64,000 bases of DNA from Micromonospora coriariae. Lineage in GTDB: Bacteria; Actinomycetota; Actinomycetes; Mycobacteriales; Micromonosporaceae. Position numbers and translations under genes: made by a program. The notes beneath the pieces are model-generated. The model ran no database searches, was not told the origin of the DNA, and was given only the letters and a program-made list of their open reading frames with translations. The stretch is taken from positions 2,356,001-2,420,000 of the forward strand of contig NZ_LT607412.1 in the NCBI RefSeq assembly GCF_900091455.1. The letters run 5' to 3'. Shown in pieces: positions 16,977 to 25,473 of the stretch. The stretch's first letter is position 1. Every line of letters starts with the position of its first letter.

Positions 16977-18539
16977 ATGGCCGAGCAGAGTGATCCGGCG
17001 GACAAGGCCGGCCCCGTCGCGGTCGGCCAGCCGGGACCGGGAACCACTGACCCGGCACCCGGCGCCGACACCGTCCCGGCCGCCGCCGAGGCACTGGCCG
17101 ACGGTGACGCCGCCGCCGCCGCCAGCGGCGAGGGCACCGGCACCGACGCTCCCGCCGGCACCAGCGCCGCCAACGAAGCGGACGAGGGGAAGCCCGATGC
17201 GGCCGACCCGGCCGCCGCCCCGGTGCGGGCCCGAGCCAGTGTCGTCACCGCCGCCGCGGTGCCGGATGACCTCCCGGCCAGCGCTCCCGTGAGCGCGACC
17301 ACCTATCGGGCGGGCGGATCGACCAACCCGGCCGGCGGGGCTCTGCCCGGGCAGCGGGACGGCTCGAGCTCCCCGGCCCGGGCCAGCGCCACGGTGCCCG
17401 CCACCAACCGCGTGACGGCCGGCTCGGTGGGCACCCCGGACTCGCGGGCGAGCGCTCCCGGTGTCTACCGCTCCGCCCCGGTGAGCCCCGAGCCGTCCCA
17501 ACCGGCGCAGCCTCCGGAGCCCGCCCAGCCGGCCACGCCTCCGACCCCGGAGCCGGCGCCCGCGCCACCGGGCCCGACCCCGCCGCCCGAGCCCGAGCCG
17601 GCGCCGAGCCCTGGGCCGTACCCGCCCGGCCCGGTGCCGACCCCGCCACCGAGGCCCCGGCCCACGCCGCCACCCGGCCCACTGCCGCCCGTCCCGGGAC
17701 CACCCACACCGCCGCCGGCTCCGGTGCCGCCGGTGCCGGGCCCGCCGGCACCGCCCGTCCCGGGCCCGCCGGCACCGCCACCCGGCCCGCCGGTGCCCGG
17801 GCCGCCCCCGCCGCCCGGCCCGATGCCGGCACCACCCTTCCCGCCGCCGCCCGCGACGCCCGGCGGCCCGCCGGGCGTGCGAGCCACCGCGTCGGTCTCC
17901 GCGCCGCCGGCCAGCCCCACCGGGTGGACCGCCGCGTCGTCCACCGATTCCGCCGGGCGCGGCTCCACGCCGAGCTACGGCTCGTCGTCCGGCCCGGGCG
18001 TGCGGGCCTCCGCGTCGCCGGCCGGTTGGTCGTCCCCCGCTGTTGCCCCGCAGCCCACCCAGGGCGGCGGTGGGTGGACGGCGGCACCCGTCTCGGCCCC
18101 GCCGGTGGTGCCCGCACCGGCGCTGCCCAGCTGGCCGCCGTCCACCACGGGCGGCGTCCCGGCGGGCGGAAACGACACCGGCGGCTCCCGGCGGCCCAAC
18201 CCGGCGGGCGGGCCGACTGGACGGGGCTCGGCGGCCGGCCGCGGCGGGCGCTACGACGGCGGTCGCGATCTGGCCGGCACCGTCTACGGCGGCGGCGAGG
18301 AGCCCGGCTACACCACTATCGCGCTGCCGGCCAGCGCGGTGGAGAATTCCGGTTCCCTGACCGGGCACATCCTGGCCCAGGGCTGGACGGACACCCCGGC
18401 CGAACGGTCTTCCAGCACCGCCCGGGTGGTGATCGTCCTGGCCGCCGCGCTGGGGCTGCTGGTGGCGGTCAGCGTGCTGGTCGTCCTGCTCGCCAACGAC
18501 GCCCTGGACGGCCTGGTGGGCAACGTGCTCAACGGCTGA
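16977..18539 (+). CDS. Proline-rich single-pass membrane protein
   Basis: A 520-residue protein of strongly biased composition: an acidic Ala/Asp/Gly-rich first part, a long Pro-rich region (about residues 165-310) and one C-terminal membrane segment (VVIVLAAALGLLVAVSVLVVLL) with a short tail. No enzyme domain seen. The topology suggests a cytoplasmic proline-rich domain with a tail anchor, or an exported one if another signal exists; no signal peptide is visible. GGAGG lies close upstream of the ATG. Follows the NlpC gene by 114 nt, perhaps co-transcribed. Confidence 0.75.
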   Translation: MAEQSDPADKAGPVAVGQPGPGTTDPAPGADTVPAAAEALADGDAAAAASGEGTGTDAPAGTSAANEADEGKPDAADPAAAPVRARASVVTAAAVPDDLPASAPVSATTYRAGGSTNPAGGALPGQRDGSSSPARASATVPATNRVTAGSVGTPDSRASAPGVYRSAPVSPEPSQPAQPPEPAQPATPPTPEPAPAPPGPTPPPEPEPAPSPGPYPPGPVPTPPPRPRPTPPPGPLPPVPGPPTPPPAPVPPVPGPPAPPVPGPPAPPPGPPVPGPPPPPGPMPAPPFPPPPATPGGPPGVRATASVSAPPASPTGWTAASSTDSAGRGSTPSYGSSSGPGVRASASPAGWSSPAVAPQPTQGGGGWTAAPVSAPPVVPAPALPSWPPSTTGGVPAGGNDTGGSRRPNPAGGPTGRGSAAGRGGRYDGGRDLAGTVYGGGEEPGYTTIALPASAVENSGSLTGHILAQGWTDTPAERSSSTARVVIVLAAALGLLVAVSVLVVLLANDALDGLVGNVLNG

Positions 18540-18636
18540 GTGGGCGATCGGGGCGATGGTGAGTCCGCCCACTACGGTCGGGCAACCGGCTGGCGGCTCC
18601 GCCGGACCGCCGTACACTGGTCGAGATCACTGACCC

Positions 18637-18719
18637 GGCGCGCGTGATGCGCGCCCATGGGCGATCTTGCGGGCGATCCGGCGGCACAGCCGCGGCAGGC
18701 CATCGCGAAGATGCGCCCC
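18637..18719 (+). ncRNA. Structured 5' leader of the DEAD-box helicase gene (candidate cis-regulatory RNA)
   Basis: A perfect 7-bp hairpin (18637-18655, GGCGCGC with loop GTGAT) is followed by a long-range stem in which GGGCGATCTTGCG (from about 18659) pairs with CGCGAAGATGCGCCC (to about 18719), enclosing a GC-rich inner hairpin. The ribosome site lies just after it. DEAD-box helicase genes are often controlled through leader structure; the match to any named RNA family is not established. Confidence 0.5.
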
Positions 18720-18735
18720 GCTCGAAAGGCATTTG

Positions 18736-20781
18736 TTGACCACCTCTGCTGACCCCAGCATCGTTCCGTCCGTTTTCGATTCCGCCCCGGCGGCGGTCGA
18801 CGCCGCCGTGGAGACGCCCGACGCCGCCCCGACGGAGGTCGCCGAGCCCGTCGACTTCGCCGCGCTCGGCCTGCCCGAGCCGCTGGTCCGCGCACTGGCG
18901 CGGCAGGGCATCACCACCCCGTTCGAGATCCAGAGGGCCACCGTTCCGGACGCGCTCGCCGGCCGGGACGTGCTCGGCCGCGGGCAGACCGGGTCGGGCA
19001 AGACGCTCGCGTTCGGCCTGCCCCTGCTGGCCCGGGTCGCCGCCGGCCAGCCGGCCCGGCCGATGCGGCCGCGCGCCCTGGTCCTGGTCCCGACCCGGGA
19101 GTTGGCCATGCAGGTCAACGACGCCCTGCTGCCGCTGGGCAAGGCGATCAACGTGTTCCTGAAGACCGCCGTCGGCGGGGTGCCGTACGACCGTCAGATC
19201 GACGCGCTGCGGCGCGGCGTGGAGATCATCGTGGCGACTCCGGGCCGGCTCGGCGACCTGATCGAGCGGGGCATCTGCCAGCTCGACGACGTCGAGGTGA
19301 CTGTGCTCGACGAGGCCGACCAGATGGCGGACATGGGCTTCCTGCCCGAGGTGACCGAACTGCTGGCGAAGACGCCCGCGAACGGTCAGCGGCTGCTCTT
19401 CTCGGCCACCCTGGACGGCGACGTCGACGCGCTGGTCAGGCGGTTCATGACCGATCCGGTGACCCACTCCACCGCGCCGTCCACCGCCTCGGTGTCCACC
19501 ATGGACCACCACATGCTGTTGATCCCGCCGCACGAGAAGTTTCCGGTGACGGCCTCGATCGCCGCCCGGGACGGCCGGACCATGGTCTTCGCCCGGACCC
19601 AGCTCGGCGTCGACCGGCTGGTCGAGCAGCTCGCCGCTGTCGGCGTACGGGCCGGTGGCCTGCACGGCGGCAAGACCCAGCGGATGCGTACCAAGACGCT
19701 TGCCGAGTTCCGCGAGGGCCGGATGAACGTGCTGGTCGCCACCGACGTGGCGGCCCGGGGCATCCACGTCGACGGGGTCACCCTGGTGCTGCACGTCGAC
19801 CCGCCGAAGGACCCCAAGGACTACCTGCACCGTGCCGGGCGTACCGCCCGTGCCGGCGAGTCGGGCGCGGTCGCCACGCTGGTGCTGCCCAAGCAGCGCC
19901 GTACCACCCTGGCGATGATGGAGAAGGCCGGCGTCGCGCCGGCCGAGAGCCGGGTCCGTCTCGGGGACCCGGCGCTGGCCGAGCTGATCGGCGCCCGCGA
20001 GCCCAGCGGTGTCCCGGTCCGCGTGGAGGCGGAGCCCCGCGGCTACGGTGACCGCTCCGGCGGCCCACGCCGGTTCGGCGACCGGCCGGGCGGCGACCGC
20101 CGCTACGGCGACCGCCCCCAGGGTGAGCGCCGCTACGGCGACCGCCCGACCGGCGAGCGACGCTTCGGCGACCGTCCGCAGGGTGAGCGCCGCTTCGGCG
20201 ACCGCCCGACCGGCGAGCGACGCTACAGCGACCGCCCGCAGGGCGACCGGCAGTACAGCGACCGGCCGCAGGGCGAGCGACGCTACGGCGACCGGCAGTA
20301 CAGCGACCGGCCGACCGGCGAGCGGCGCTACGGCGACCGCCCCCAGGGCGACCGGCAGTACGGCGACCGCCCGACCGGCGAGCGCCGGTACGCCGATCGG
20401 GATTCCCGGGGTCACGGCGACCGGCCGCAGGGCGAGCGCCGTTTCGGCGACCGCCCGCAGTTCGGCGACCGGGACGGCCGGGGTGACCGCCCGACCGGCG
20501 AGCGGCGCAGCGGCGACCGCCCGCAGGGTGAGCGCCGCTACGGGGACCGGGACGAGCGCGCCTCCGGCGACCGCCGTTTCGGCGACCGGCAGCAGGGCGA
20601 GCGCCCCGCCGACGATCGCCGGTTCGGAGACCGACCGGCCGGGGAGCGGCGCTTCGCGGACCGGGACGCTCGGGGTGGTTACCGCCCGGAGAGCCGCGGT
20701 CAGGGCGACCGGCAGCGCGACGACCGACAGCGCGACGACCGGCGTGGCTTCGGCGGGCGACCGCCGGCCCGTACCCACTGA
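18736..20781 (+). CDS. DEAD-box ATP-dependent RNA helicase
   Basis: A 681-residue RNA helicase. Q motif region GITTPFEIQ, Walker A RGQTGSGKT (about 85-93), DEAD box VLDEADQMADMGF (about 190), motif III SATLD and motif VI HRAGRTARAG define two RecA-like domains. The last ~250 residues are an Arg/Asp/Gly-rich repeat tail (GERRYGDRPQ-type), probably an RNA-binding disordered region. TTG 18736 was chosen because GAAAGG precedes it by 6 nt; an in-frame TTG at 18733 is possible. RhlE/CsdA-like roles in cold or ribosome assembly are known for the family. Confidence 0.92.
   Translation: MTTSADPSIVPSVFDSAPAAVDAAVETPDAAPTEVAEPVDFAALGLPEPLVRALARQGITTPFEIQRATVPDALAGRDVLGRGQTGSGKTLAFGLPLLARVAAGQPARPMRPRALVLVPTRELAMQVNDALLPLGKAINVFLKTAVGGVPYDRQIDALRRGVEIIVATPGRLGDLIERGICQLDDVEVTVLDEADQMADMGFLPEVTELLAKTPANGQRLLFSATLDGDVDALVRRFMTDPVTHSTAPSTASVSTMDHHMLLIPPHEKFPVTASIAARDGRTMVFARTQLGVDRLVEQLAAVGVRAGGLHGGKTQRMRTKTLAEFREGRMNVLVATDVAARGIHVDGVTLVLHVDPPKDPKDYLHRAGRTARAGESGAVATLVLPKQRRTTLAMMEKAGVAPAESRVRLGDPALAELIGAREPSGVPVRVEAEPRGYGDRSGGPRRFGDRPGGDRRYGDRPQGERRYGDRPTGERRFGDRPQGERRFGDRPTGERRYSDRPQGDRQYSDRPQGERRYGDRQYSDRPTGERRYGDRPQGDRQYGDRPTGERRYADRDSRGHGDRPQGERRFGDRPQFGDRDGRGDRPTGERRSGDRPQGERRYGDRDERASGDRRFGDRQQGERPADDRRFGDRPAGERRFADRDARGGYRPESRGQGDRQRDDRQRDDRRGFGGRPPARTH
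20068..20700 (+). repeat. Degenerate tandem repeats encoding GDRP(Q/T)GERR(Y/F) units
   Basis: About 20 imperfect units near 30 nt encode Gly-Asp-Arg-Pro / Gly-Glu-Arg-Arg motifs in the helicase tail. The repeat is clear at DNA level and is probably prone to copy-number change. Confidence 0.75.
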
Positions 20782-20795
20782 CCCACTGACCCACT

Positions 20796-20834
20796 GAACG
20801 CCGCCGCGGAGCCGCACGCTTCGCGGCGGCGTTC
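20796..20834 (+). terminator. Terminator hairpin after the DEAD-box helicase gene
   Basis: Arms GAACGCCGCCGCG (20796-20808) and CGCGGCGGCGTTC (22 nt later, to 20834) pair perfectly over 13 bp around a 13-nt loop, 14 nt past the stop. No U tract. Confidence 0.75.
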
Positions 20835-20866
20835 GCGCATGCCCTGCCGATGTCGGCTCGGTCGCG

Positions 20867-20872
20867 TAACGT
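20867..20872 (+). promoter_or_regulatory. -10 box of leaderless promoter (TAACGT)
   Basis: TAACGT ends 7 nt before the ATG at 20880, leaving no room for a ribosome site; the transcript would start at or next to the ATG. Confidence 0.55.
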
Positions 20873-20879
20873 CCGGCTC

Positions 20880-21509
20880 ATGCCGACCATGCCGAAGTCG
20901 ATCTTCTGGTCCCGGACGGACACCGCCGGCAGTGAGCAGGTCGTGCTCGACGACGGGCACGGGTTGGCGGCCCGGGGCACCCTGCTCGCCGTGGACCCGA
21001 TCCCCTGGACCGCCCGCTACCAGCTGACCACCGCACCGGACTGGCGCACCAGCCGGGTCGAGGTCGAGGCGGAGGGGTCGGGCTGGCTGCGCAGAGTCAC
21101 GCTGGAGCGGGCCGCGGACCGGTGGCGGGTGACCACCGCCGAGCAGGGCAACCTGGACGCGGCGCTCGTCGCGGCCGGTCATCCCCCTGCCGGTCTGCCG
21201 GGCACCGACGACCCGGATCGGCTGGCCGACGCGCTCGACGTGGACCTGAACGGGTCCCCGCTGTTCAACACGCTCCCGGTCCACCGGCTCGGGCTGGCCG
21301 CTCAGCCGGCCGACCTGCCGCACCGGATCACCGCGGCGTGGGTGCTCCTGCCCGGTCTGGAGGTGGTGGCGGCCGAGCAGATCTACACCGGGCTCGGGCC
21401 GGGCCGGGTACGGTTCGCCAGCGGCACGTTCACCGCCGACATCGATCTGGACGCCGACGGCTACGTGGTGCGCTACCCCGGGCTCGCCGAACGGATCGAC
21501 CCGCGCTGA
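20880..21509 (+). CDS. Putative glycolipid-binding family protein
   Basis: A 209-residue cytoplasmic-looking protein matching the putative glycolipid-binding family (formerly DUF1089): it opens with MPKSIFWSRTD, continues with RYQLTTAPDWRTSRVEVEA and a PLFNTLPVHRL segment, and closes with strands ending YPGLAERI. The family name rests on weak structural grounds; cellular role unknown. The ATG at 20880 follows a leaderless-type TAACGT box. A second ATG at 20889 is possible. Confidence 0.8.
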   Translation: MPTMPKSIFWSRTDTAGSEQVVLDDGHGLAARGTLLAVDPIPWTARYQLTTAPDWRTSRVEVEAEGSGWLRRVTLERAADRWRVTTAEQGNLDAALVAAGHPPAGLPGTDDPDRLADALDVDLNGSPLFNTLPVHRLGLAAQPADLPHRITAAWVLLPGLEVVAAEQIYTGLGPGRVRFASGTFTADIDLDADGYVVRYPGLAERIDPR

Positions 21510-21534
21510 GTGCGTCGAGCCGGCTCGGCCGGGC

Positions 21535-22626
21535 TCAGGCGGGCCAGGCGCCGCTGGTCAGGAAACGTTCAATGGTGGCCGCGTGCGGGGTCAGGTCGTG
21601 GCCCTGCGCGGCCACCCAGTCGTCGGAGTAGTAGGTGTCGGCGTACCGGTCGCCGGCGTCGCAGATCAGGGTTACCACGGATCCGGTCCGGCCTTCGGCG
21701 AGCATCCCGGCGATCAGGCCGAACGCGCCCCACAGGTTGGTGCCGGTGGAGCCGCCCACGCGGCGGCCGAGCACCGCCGAGCCGGCCCGCATGGCGGCCA
21801 GCGACGCCGCGTCCGGCACCTGGACCATCCGGTCCACCACCGCGGGCAGGAAGGACGCCTCCACGGTGGGACGGCCGATCCCCTCGACCCGGGATCCCTT
21901 CCCGGTGCGCACGGACCAGTCGGCGGCCAGCCAGGCCGGGTAGAACGCGGAGTTCTCCGGATCCACCACGCAGAGCTTGGTGGCCAGCCGGCGGTACCGG
22001 ACGTACCGGCCGATGGTCGCGCTGGTGCCCCCGGTGCCGGCGCCCACCACGACCCAGGCCGGGATCGGGTGCCGCTCCAGTCTCAGCTGGGCGTAGATCG
22101 ACTCGGCGATGTTGTTGTTGCCCCGCCAGTCGGTGGCCCGCTCGGCGTAGGTGAACTGGTCCATGAAGTGGCCGCCGGAATCCTCGGCCAGCCAGCGGGC
22201 CTCGACCACCACGCTCGCCGGGTCGTCCACCAGGTGGCACCGGCCGCCCTGGAACTCGATCTGCGCGATCTTCTCCGGTGAGGTGGAGGCGGGCATCACC
22301 GCGATGAACGGCAGCCCGAGCATCCGGGCGAAGTACGCCTCGGAGACCGCCGTGGAGCCGGAGGACGCCTCGACGATCGTGGTGCGCGGCCCGATCCAGC
22401 CGTTGCAGAGCCCGTAGAGGAAGAGCGAGCGGGCCAGTCGGTGCTTCAGTGAGCCGGTCGGGTGCACCGACTCGTCCTTGAGGTAGAGGTCGATCCCCCA
22501 CTCCCGGGGCAGCGGGAACGGCAGCAGGTGGGTGTCGGCCGAGCGGTTCGCGTCCGCCTCGACGGCGGCGATCGCCTCGGTCACCCAGGTCCGGCTGGCC
22601 TCGTCGCAGCGGTCGAGATGAGTCAC
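21535..22626 (-). CDS. cds1: PLP-dependent L-cysteine desulfhydrase, Cds1-like
   Basis: A 363-residue fold-type II PLP enzyme of the cysteine synthase family. The Schiff-base lysine is K61 in [15 protein letters not shown]; the phosphate-binding loop is [12 protein letters not shown]. The overall sequence fits mycobacterial Cds1 (Rv3684), which degrades L-cysteine to H2S, ammonia and pyruvate, more closely than CysK/CysM. GTG start with a leaderless-type TACCTT box 6 nt upstream. Followed by no same-strand partner. Confidence 0.85.
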   Translation of the reverse strand: MTHLDRCDEASRTWVTEAIAAVEADANRSADTHLLPFPLPREWGIDLYLKDESVHPTGSLKHRLARSLFLYGLCNGWIGPRTTIVEASSGSTAVSEAYFARMLGLPFIAVMPASTSPEKIAQIEFQGGRCHLVDDPASVVVEARWLAEDSGGHFMDQFTYAERATDWRGNNNIAESIYAQLRLERHPIPAWVVVGAGTGGTSATIGRYVRYRRLATKLCVVDPENSAFYPAWLAADWSVRTGKGSRVEGIGRPTVEASFLPAVVDRMVQVPDAASLAAMRAGSAVLGRRVGGSTGTNLWGAFGLIAGMLAEGRTGSVVTLICDAGDRYADTYYSDDWVAAQGHDLTPHAATIERFLTSGAWPA

Positions 22627-22632
22627 GTCGGC

Positions 22633-22638
22633 AAGGTA
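22633..22638 (-). promoter_or_regulatory. -10 box of leaderless promoter (TACCTT) for cds1
   Basis: On the minus strand TACCTT stands 6 nt before the GTG start at 22626. Confidence 0.5.
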
Positions 22639-22657
22639 GCAAGCGGGTCTGAGGAGG

Positions 22658-23488
22658 TCAGCGCCGGTCCGCCGACGTGACCCGGCGCAGCTGGCGGCGC
22701 TGGCCGGCCCGTCCGACGGCCCGGACCAGCGGGGTCAGCCCGATGGCGAGCCGAGGCAGGGCGTCCAGCAGCCGGACCTGGGCTCCCCGCCAGCGGGGCA
22801 GGCTGACCACCGGGCGCGGCCGGCGGGCCAGTCGGGCCGCCCGGGCGGCCACCCGCTGCGGGGTCAGCATGGACCCGGTGAACGACGCCAGCGCCCCGGG
22901 GTCGTCCAACCGGTCGTGCAGCATCGGGGTCCAGATGCCGTCCGGGCAGAGACAGGAGACATGTACCTGCCGATATCCGGCCATCCGCAGGTCGGACAGG
23001 GTGCCGAGGCTGAACGCCAGCAGCGCGTGCTTGCTGGCCGCGTACACCGTCTCGCCGGGCGCGGCGACCAGCCCGGCCAGCGAGACCACGTTCAGCACGT
23101 GGCCGTGCCCCTGCCCGCGCATCACCGCGAGCGCGGCGAGGGTGCCGTTCATCGCGCCGAGCGCGTTCACGTCGAGCACCCGACGGCGGGTCGGTCCGTC
23201 GTGCTCCCAGGCGGGGCCGGTGACCAGGATGCCGGCGTTGTTGACCCAGAGGCCGAGGCCACCCCGGCTGGCCGCCGTCGCGGCGATCTCGGCGCAGGCT
23301 GCCTCGTCCCGGACGTCCAGCGCGGCGGACCAGCCGCCGAGCGGCGCGGCGGCGACGGCCACCGCGGCCGGGTCGACGTCGGTGAGCAGCACCGACCAAC
23401 CGTCCGCGTGCAGCGCGGCGGCAACGGCGCTGCCCAGACCGCCGGCCGCCCCGGTCACCACGGCCGCTCCACGCTCCAGCGAGGTCAT
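22658..23488 (-). CDS. SDR family NAD(P)-dependent oxidoreductase
   Basis: A 276-residue classical short-chain dehydrogenase. Cofactor loop TGAAGGLG (12-19), NNAG (83-86), catalytic Ser136, Tyr149 and Lys153 (YAASK) are present. The aspartate in LLTDVD after strand 2 suggests NAD(H) preference. Basic C-terminal tail. Substrate unknown. ATG start with TAGCGT 6 nt upstream. Separate from cds1 by 31 nt, but cds1 has its own promoter-like box. Confidence 0.9.
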   Translation of the reverse strand: MTSLERGAAVVTGAAGGLGSAVAAALHADGWSVLLTDVDPAAVAVAAAPLGGWSAALDVRDEAACAEIAATAASRGGLGLWVNNAGILVTGPAWEHDGPTRRRVLDVNALGAMNGTLAALAVMRGQGHGHVLNVVSLAGLVAAPGETVYAASKHALLAFSLGTLSDLRMAGYRQVHVSCLCPDGIWTPMLHDRLDDPGALASFTGSMLTPQRVAARAARLARRPRPVVSLPRWRGAQVRLLDALPRLAIGLTPLVRAVGRAGQRRQLRRVTSADRR

Positions 23489-23494
23489 CGGCGC

Positions 23495-23500
23495 ACGCTA
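23495..23500 (-). promoter_or_regulatory. -10 box of leaderless promoter (TAGCGT) for the SDR gene
   Basis: On the minus strand TAGCGT stands 6 nt before the ATG at 23488. Confidence 0.5.
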
Positions 23501-23585
23501 CCGCCGTCCGCCGACACGGCACCAGGGCCGACCGCCCCACGCCGGCGGCGGGTACGGCGCGGGCGGTATCACCACCGCCGCGGAG

Positions 23586-24044
23586 TCAGGCGGCCGGTGG
23601 GCCGACCGGCTGGGGGCGGTTCTCCCACTTGGTGGAGAGGGCGATCGCGGTACGGGTGGAGGCGACCCCGGGCGTCCGGTTCAGCCGCACGATCAGCTGC
23701 TCCAGCTCGGCGATCGTGCCGACCCGCGCCTTGAGCAGGAAGGACTCCACACCCGCCATGAAGTAGCAGGACTCGATCTCGGGCAGCACCCGGAGCGACT
23801 CGAGCATGTCGTCGCTGTCCGCGCCGGAGTCCTCGACGATGCCGATCAGCGCGGTGACACCCAGCCCGATCGCCTCCGGCTCGACGTCCGCGCGGTAGCC
23901 GCGGACCACGCCGCTGCTCTCCAGCTTGCCGACCCGCTCGTGCACTGCCGGAGCGGAGAGGCCGACCTGCCGGGCGAGCTCGGCGTACGAGAGTCGGGCG
24001 TTTCCACGCAGCAGGTCGACGAGGCTCAGGTCGATGGCGTCCAC
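23586..24044 (-). CDS. Lrp/AsnC family transcriptional regulator
   Basis: A 152-residue regulator with an N-terminal helix-turn-helix (LSYAELARQVGLSAPAVHERVGKLESSGVV) and a C-terminal RAM effector domain (GVTALIGIVED..., ESCYFMAGVESFLLKARV). Lrp/AsnC proteins sense amino acids as dimers or octamers. The leader carries a hairpin at 24077-24091. Divergent from bldC. Target unknown; the neighbouring cds1 suggests, weakly, amino-acid catabolism. Confidence 0.9.
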   Translation of the reverse strand: MDAIDLSLVDLLRGNARLSYAELARQVGLSAPAVHERVGKLESSGVVRGYRADVEPEAIGLGVTALIGIVEDSGADSDDMLESLRVLPEIESCYFMAGVESFLLKARVGTIAELEQLIVRLNRTPGVASTRTAIALSTKWENRPQPVGPPAA

Positions 24045-24313
24045 GGAGAGTGACCTTATCCCGTTGGGCGTAACGAGATGCCTTCGGCATCCGTTGCACC
24101 TAGCAGTGAGTAACTGTTCACAAACTGACGGTCAAGGTAGGGGTTGCACCAGTACCATTTACTAACTTCCCACTCAGTGCATTTTTCGCGTTTGGCGGAC
24201 AGGCCAGGTCCCTGGTGCTGTAATTGCCATACGTCCCTCATGACGGCTCTGGGCTCGCACCAGCCGGGGGCAGTGTGTTCAGCCAGGGGCTTCGTCGACG
24301 CGAGGAGGGGGCT
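24045..24313. promoter_or_regulatory. Divergent upstream region of lrp-like gene and bldC
   Basis: A 269-nt gap with below-average GC around 24140-24195. A hairpin GATGCC-TTC-GGCATC (24077-24091), extended by AACG/CGTT with one bulge, lies in the lrp-side leader. A long bldC leader is likely; no exact promoter is assigned. Confidence 0.45.
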
Positions 24314-24580
24314 GTGGACACTGGAGATCGCCTGCTGACACCGGGTGAGGTCGCCGCGCTGTTTCGGGTGGACCCGAAGACTGTGACGAGATGGGCGGCG
24401 GCCGGCCGGATAGGAAGCATCCGGACTCCAGGCGGGCATCGCCGGTTTCGGGAATCCGAGGTGCGAGCCCTGCTTGAGGGGGAGGGCATGCTGGACGAGG
24501 TGGACGAGGTCGGAAAGCCACGCAACGTGGGCCCGGCCGCCTCCACCGGGCCGGGTCCGGCCAACGCCGGCATGTACTGA
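24314..24580 (+). CDS. bldC: Developmental regulator BldC (MerR-like DNA-binding protein)
   Basis: An 88-residue single-domain winged-helix protein. LLTPGEVAALFRVDPKTVTRWA followed by IRTPGGHRRFRESEVRALL is the conserved BldC core; in Streptomyces BldC binds direct repeats and delays entry into sporulation. GTG at 24314 was chosen because GAGGAGGGG lies 3-4 nt upstream. The Gly/Pro-rich tail (GPAASTGPGPANAGMY) is longer than in Streptomyces. Monocistronic. Confidence 0.92.
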   Translation: MDTGDRLLTPGEVAALFRVDPKTVTRWAAAGRIGSIRTPGGHRRFRESEVRALLEGEGMLDEVDEVGKPRNVGPAASTGPGPANAGMY

Positions 24581-24681
24581 ACTGGTGCGGACAACGCTAC
24601 GCGGACCGGGCAGCAGTCCGGTCCGCGTCCCGCTACGGTCACCCATCGTGCGCATGACCGGGCGGTGCTGAGCAGACCGGC

Positions 24682-25311
24682 TCAGCTCCGGGCCGCGCCG
24701 AGCTGGCCGGACCACCGCCGGAACAGGGTGTGCGGAACGCCGAGCGCGTCCAGCACCTTGCCGGCCACGAAATCGATCAACTGCTGGGCGCTGGCCGCCG
24801 CGCCCGCGCCGTAGAAGCCAGGGCTGGCCGGCAGCACCACCGCACCCGCGTCGTGCAGCGCGATCAGGTGCTCAAGGTGACTGCGGGTCACCGGAGTCTC
24901 CCGAGGTACCACCACCACCGGCCGACGCTCCTTGAGGTTGACCTCGGCGGCGCGCTGCAACAGGTCCTTGGAGAGCCCGATGGCGATCCCCGCGCACGCG
25001 GCCGTGCTGGCCGGCGCCACCGCCATTCCGCGCACCCGGTAGGAGCCGCTGCTCGGACCGGCCGCCAGGTCTCCCGCCGGCCAGTGCCGTACGTCCGCGC
25101 CGGTCAGGTCCCGGCCGAGCCAGGCGGCGAGGTCCTCGGCCCAGTGCGCGTCGCGGAACGGCCGGCCGGTCTCGTCGAGCACAGTGAGCCGCGCCGCCCG
25201 GGAGACGATCAGGTCCACCGGTTCGCCCGCGTCGAGCAGCCCGCCGAGCACGGCCGCCGCGTACGGCGTGCCGGAGGCCCCGGAGACACCGACCACCCAT
25301 GGTTCCCGCAT
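24682..25311 (-). CDS. ubiX: UbiX-type flavin prenyltransferase
   Basis: A 209-residue enzyme that makes prenylated FMN, the cofactor of UbiD decarboxylases. VVGVSGASGTPYAAAVLGGL is the N-terminal FMN-binding loop; later LKERRPVVVVPRETP and ASPGFYGAG are typical. Its partner UbiD is encoded at 27344-28804. The pair is expected to decarboxylate a prenylated naphthoate in futalosine-type menaquinone synthesis. ATG start at 25311. The divergent terpene synthase gene lies between it and mqnP/ubiD. Confidence 0.92.
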   Translation of the reverse strand: MREPWVVGVSGASGTPYAAAVLGGLLDAGEPVDLIVSRAARLTVLDETGRPFRDAHWAEDLAAWLGRDLTGADVRHWPAGDLAAGPSSGSYRVRGMAVAPASTAACAGIAIGLSKDLLQRAAEVNLKERRPVVVVPRETPVTRSHLEHLIALHDAGAVVLPASPGFYGAGAAASAQQLIDFVAGKVLDALGVPHTLFRRWSGQLGAARS

Positions 25312-25473
25312 GCCCCCAGCCTGCCTGGTGGGGTTCGTGCGCTGGCCGGCACCCCCGGGCTCGACCGTCGGGTGGTCCGCCCGAGATGTCCGGGCGGGCA
25401 CCTGCGTATCCCGTGGACCTGCCATGCTGCCGATGGCCATTCGCACCGGCAGCAGATCGCACAGGAGGCATCG

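Noticed and set aside
15753..18617. A very long minus-strand open frame (954 codons)
   Set aside because: It is antisense to two well-supported genes (NlpC/P60 and the Pro-rich protein) and is made of Arg/Gly/Ala low complexity with no domain; it is a GC-composition shadow.
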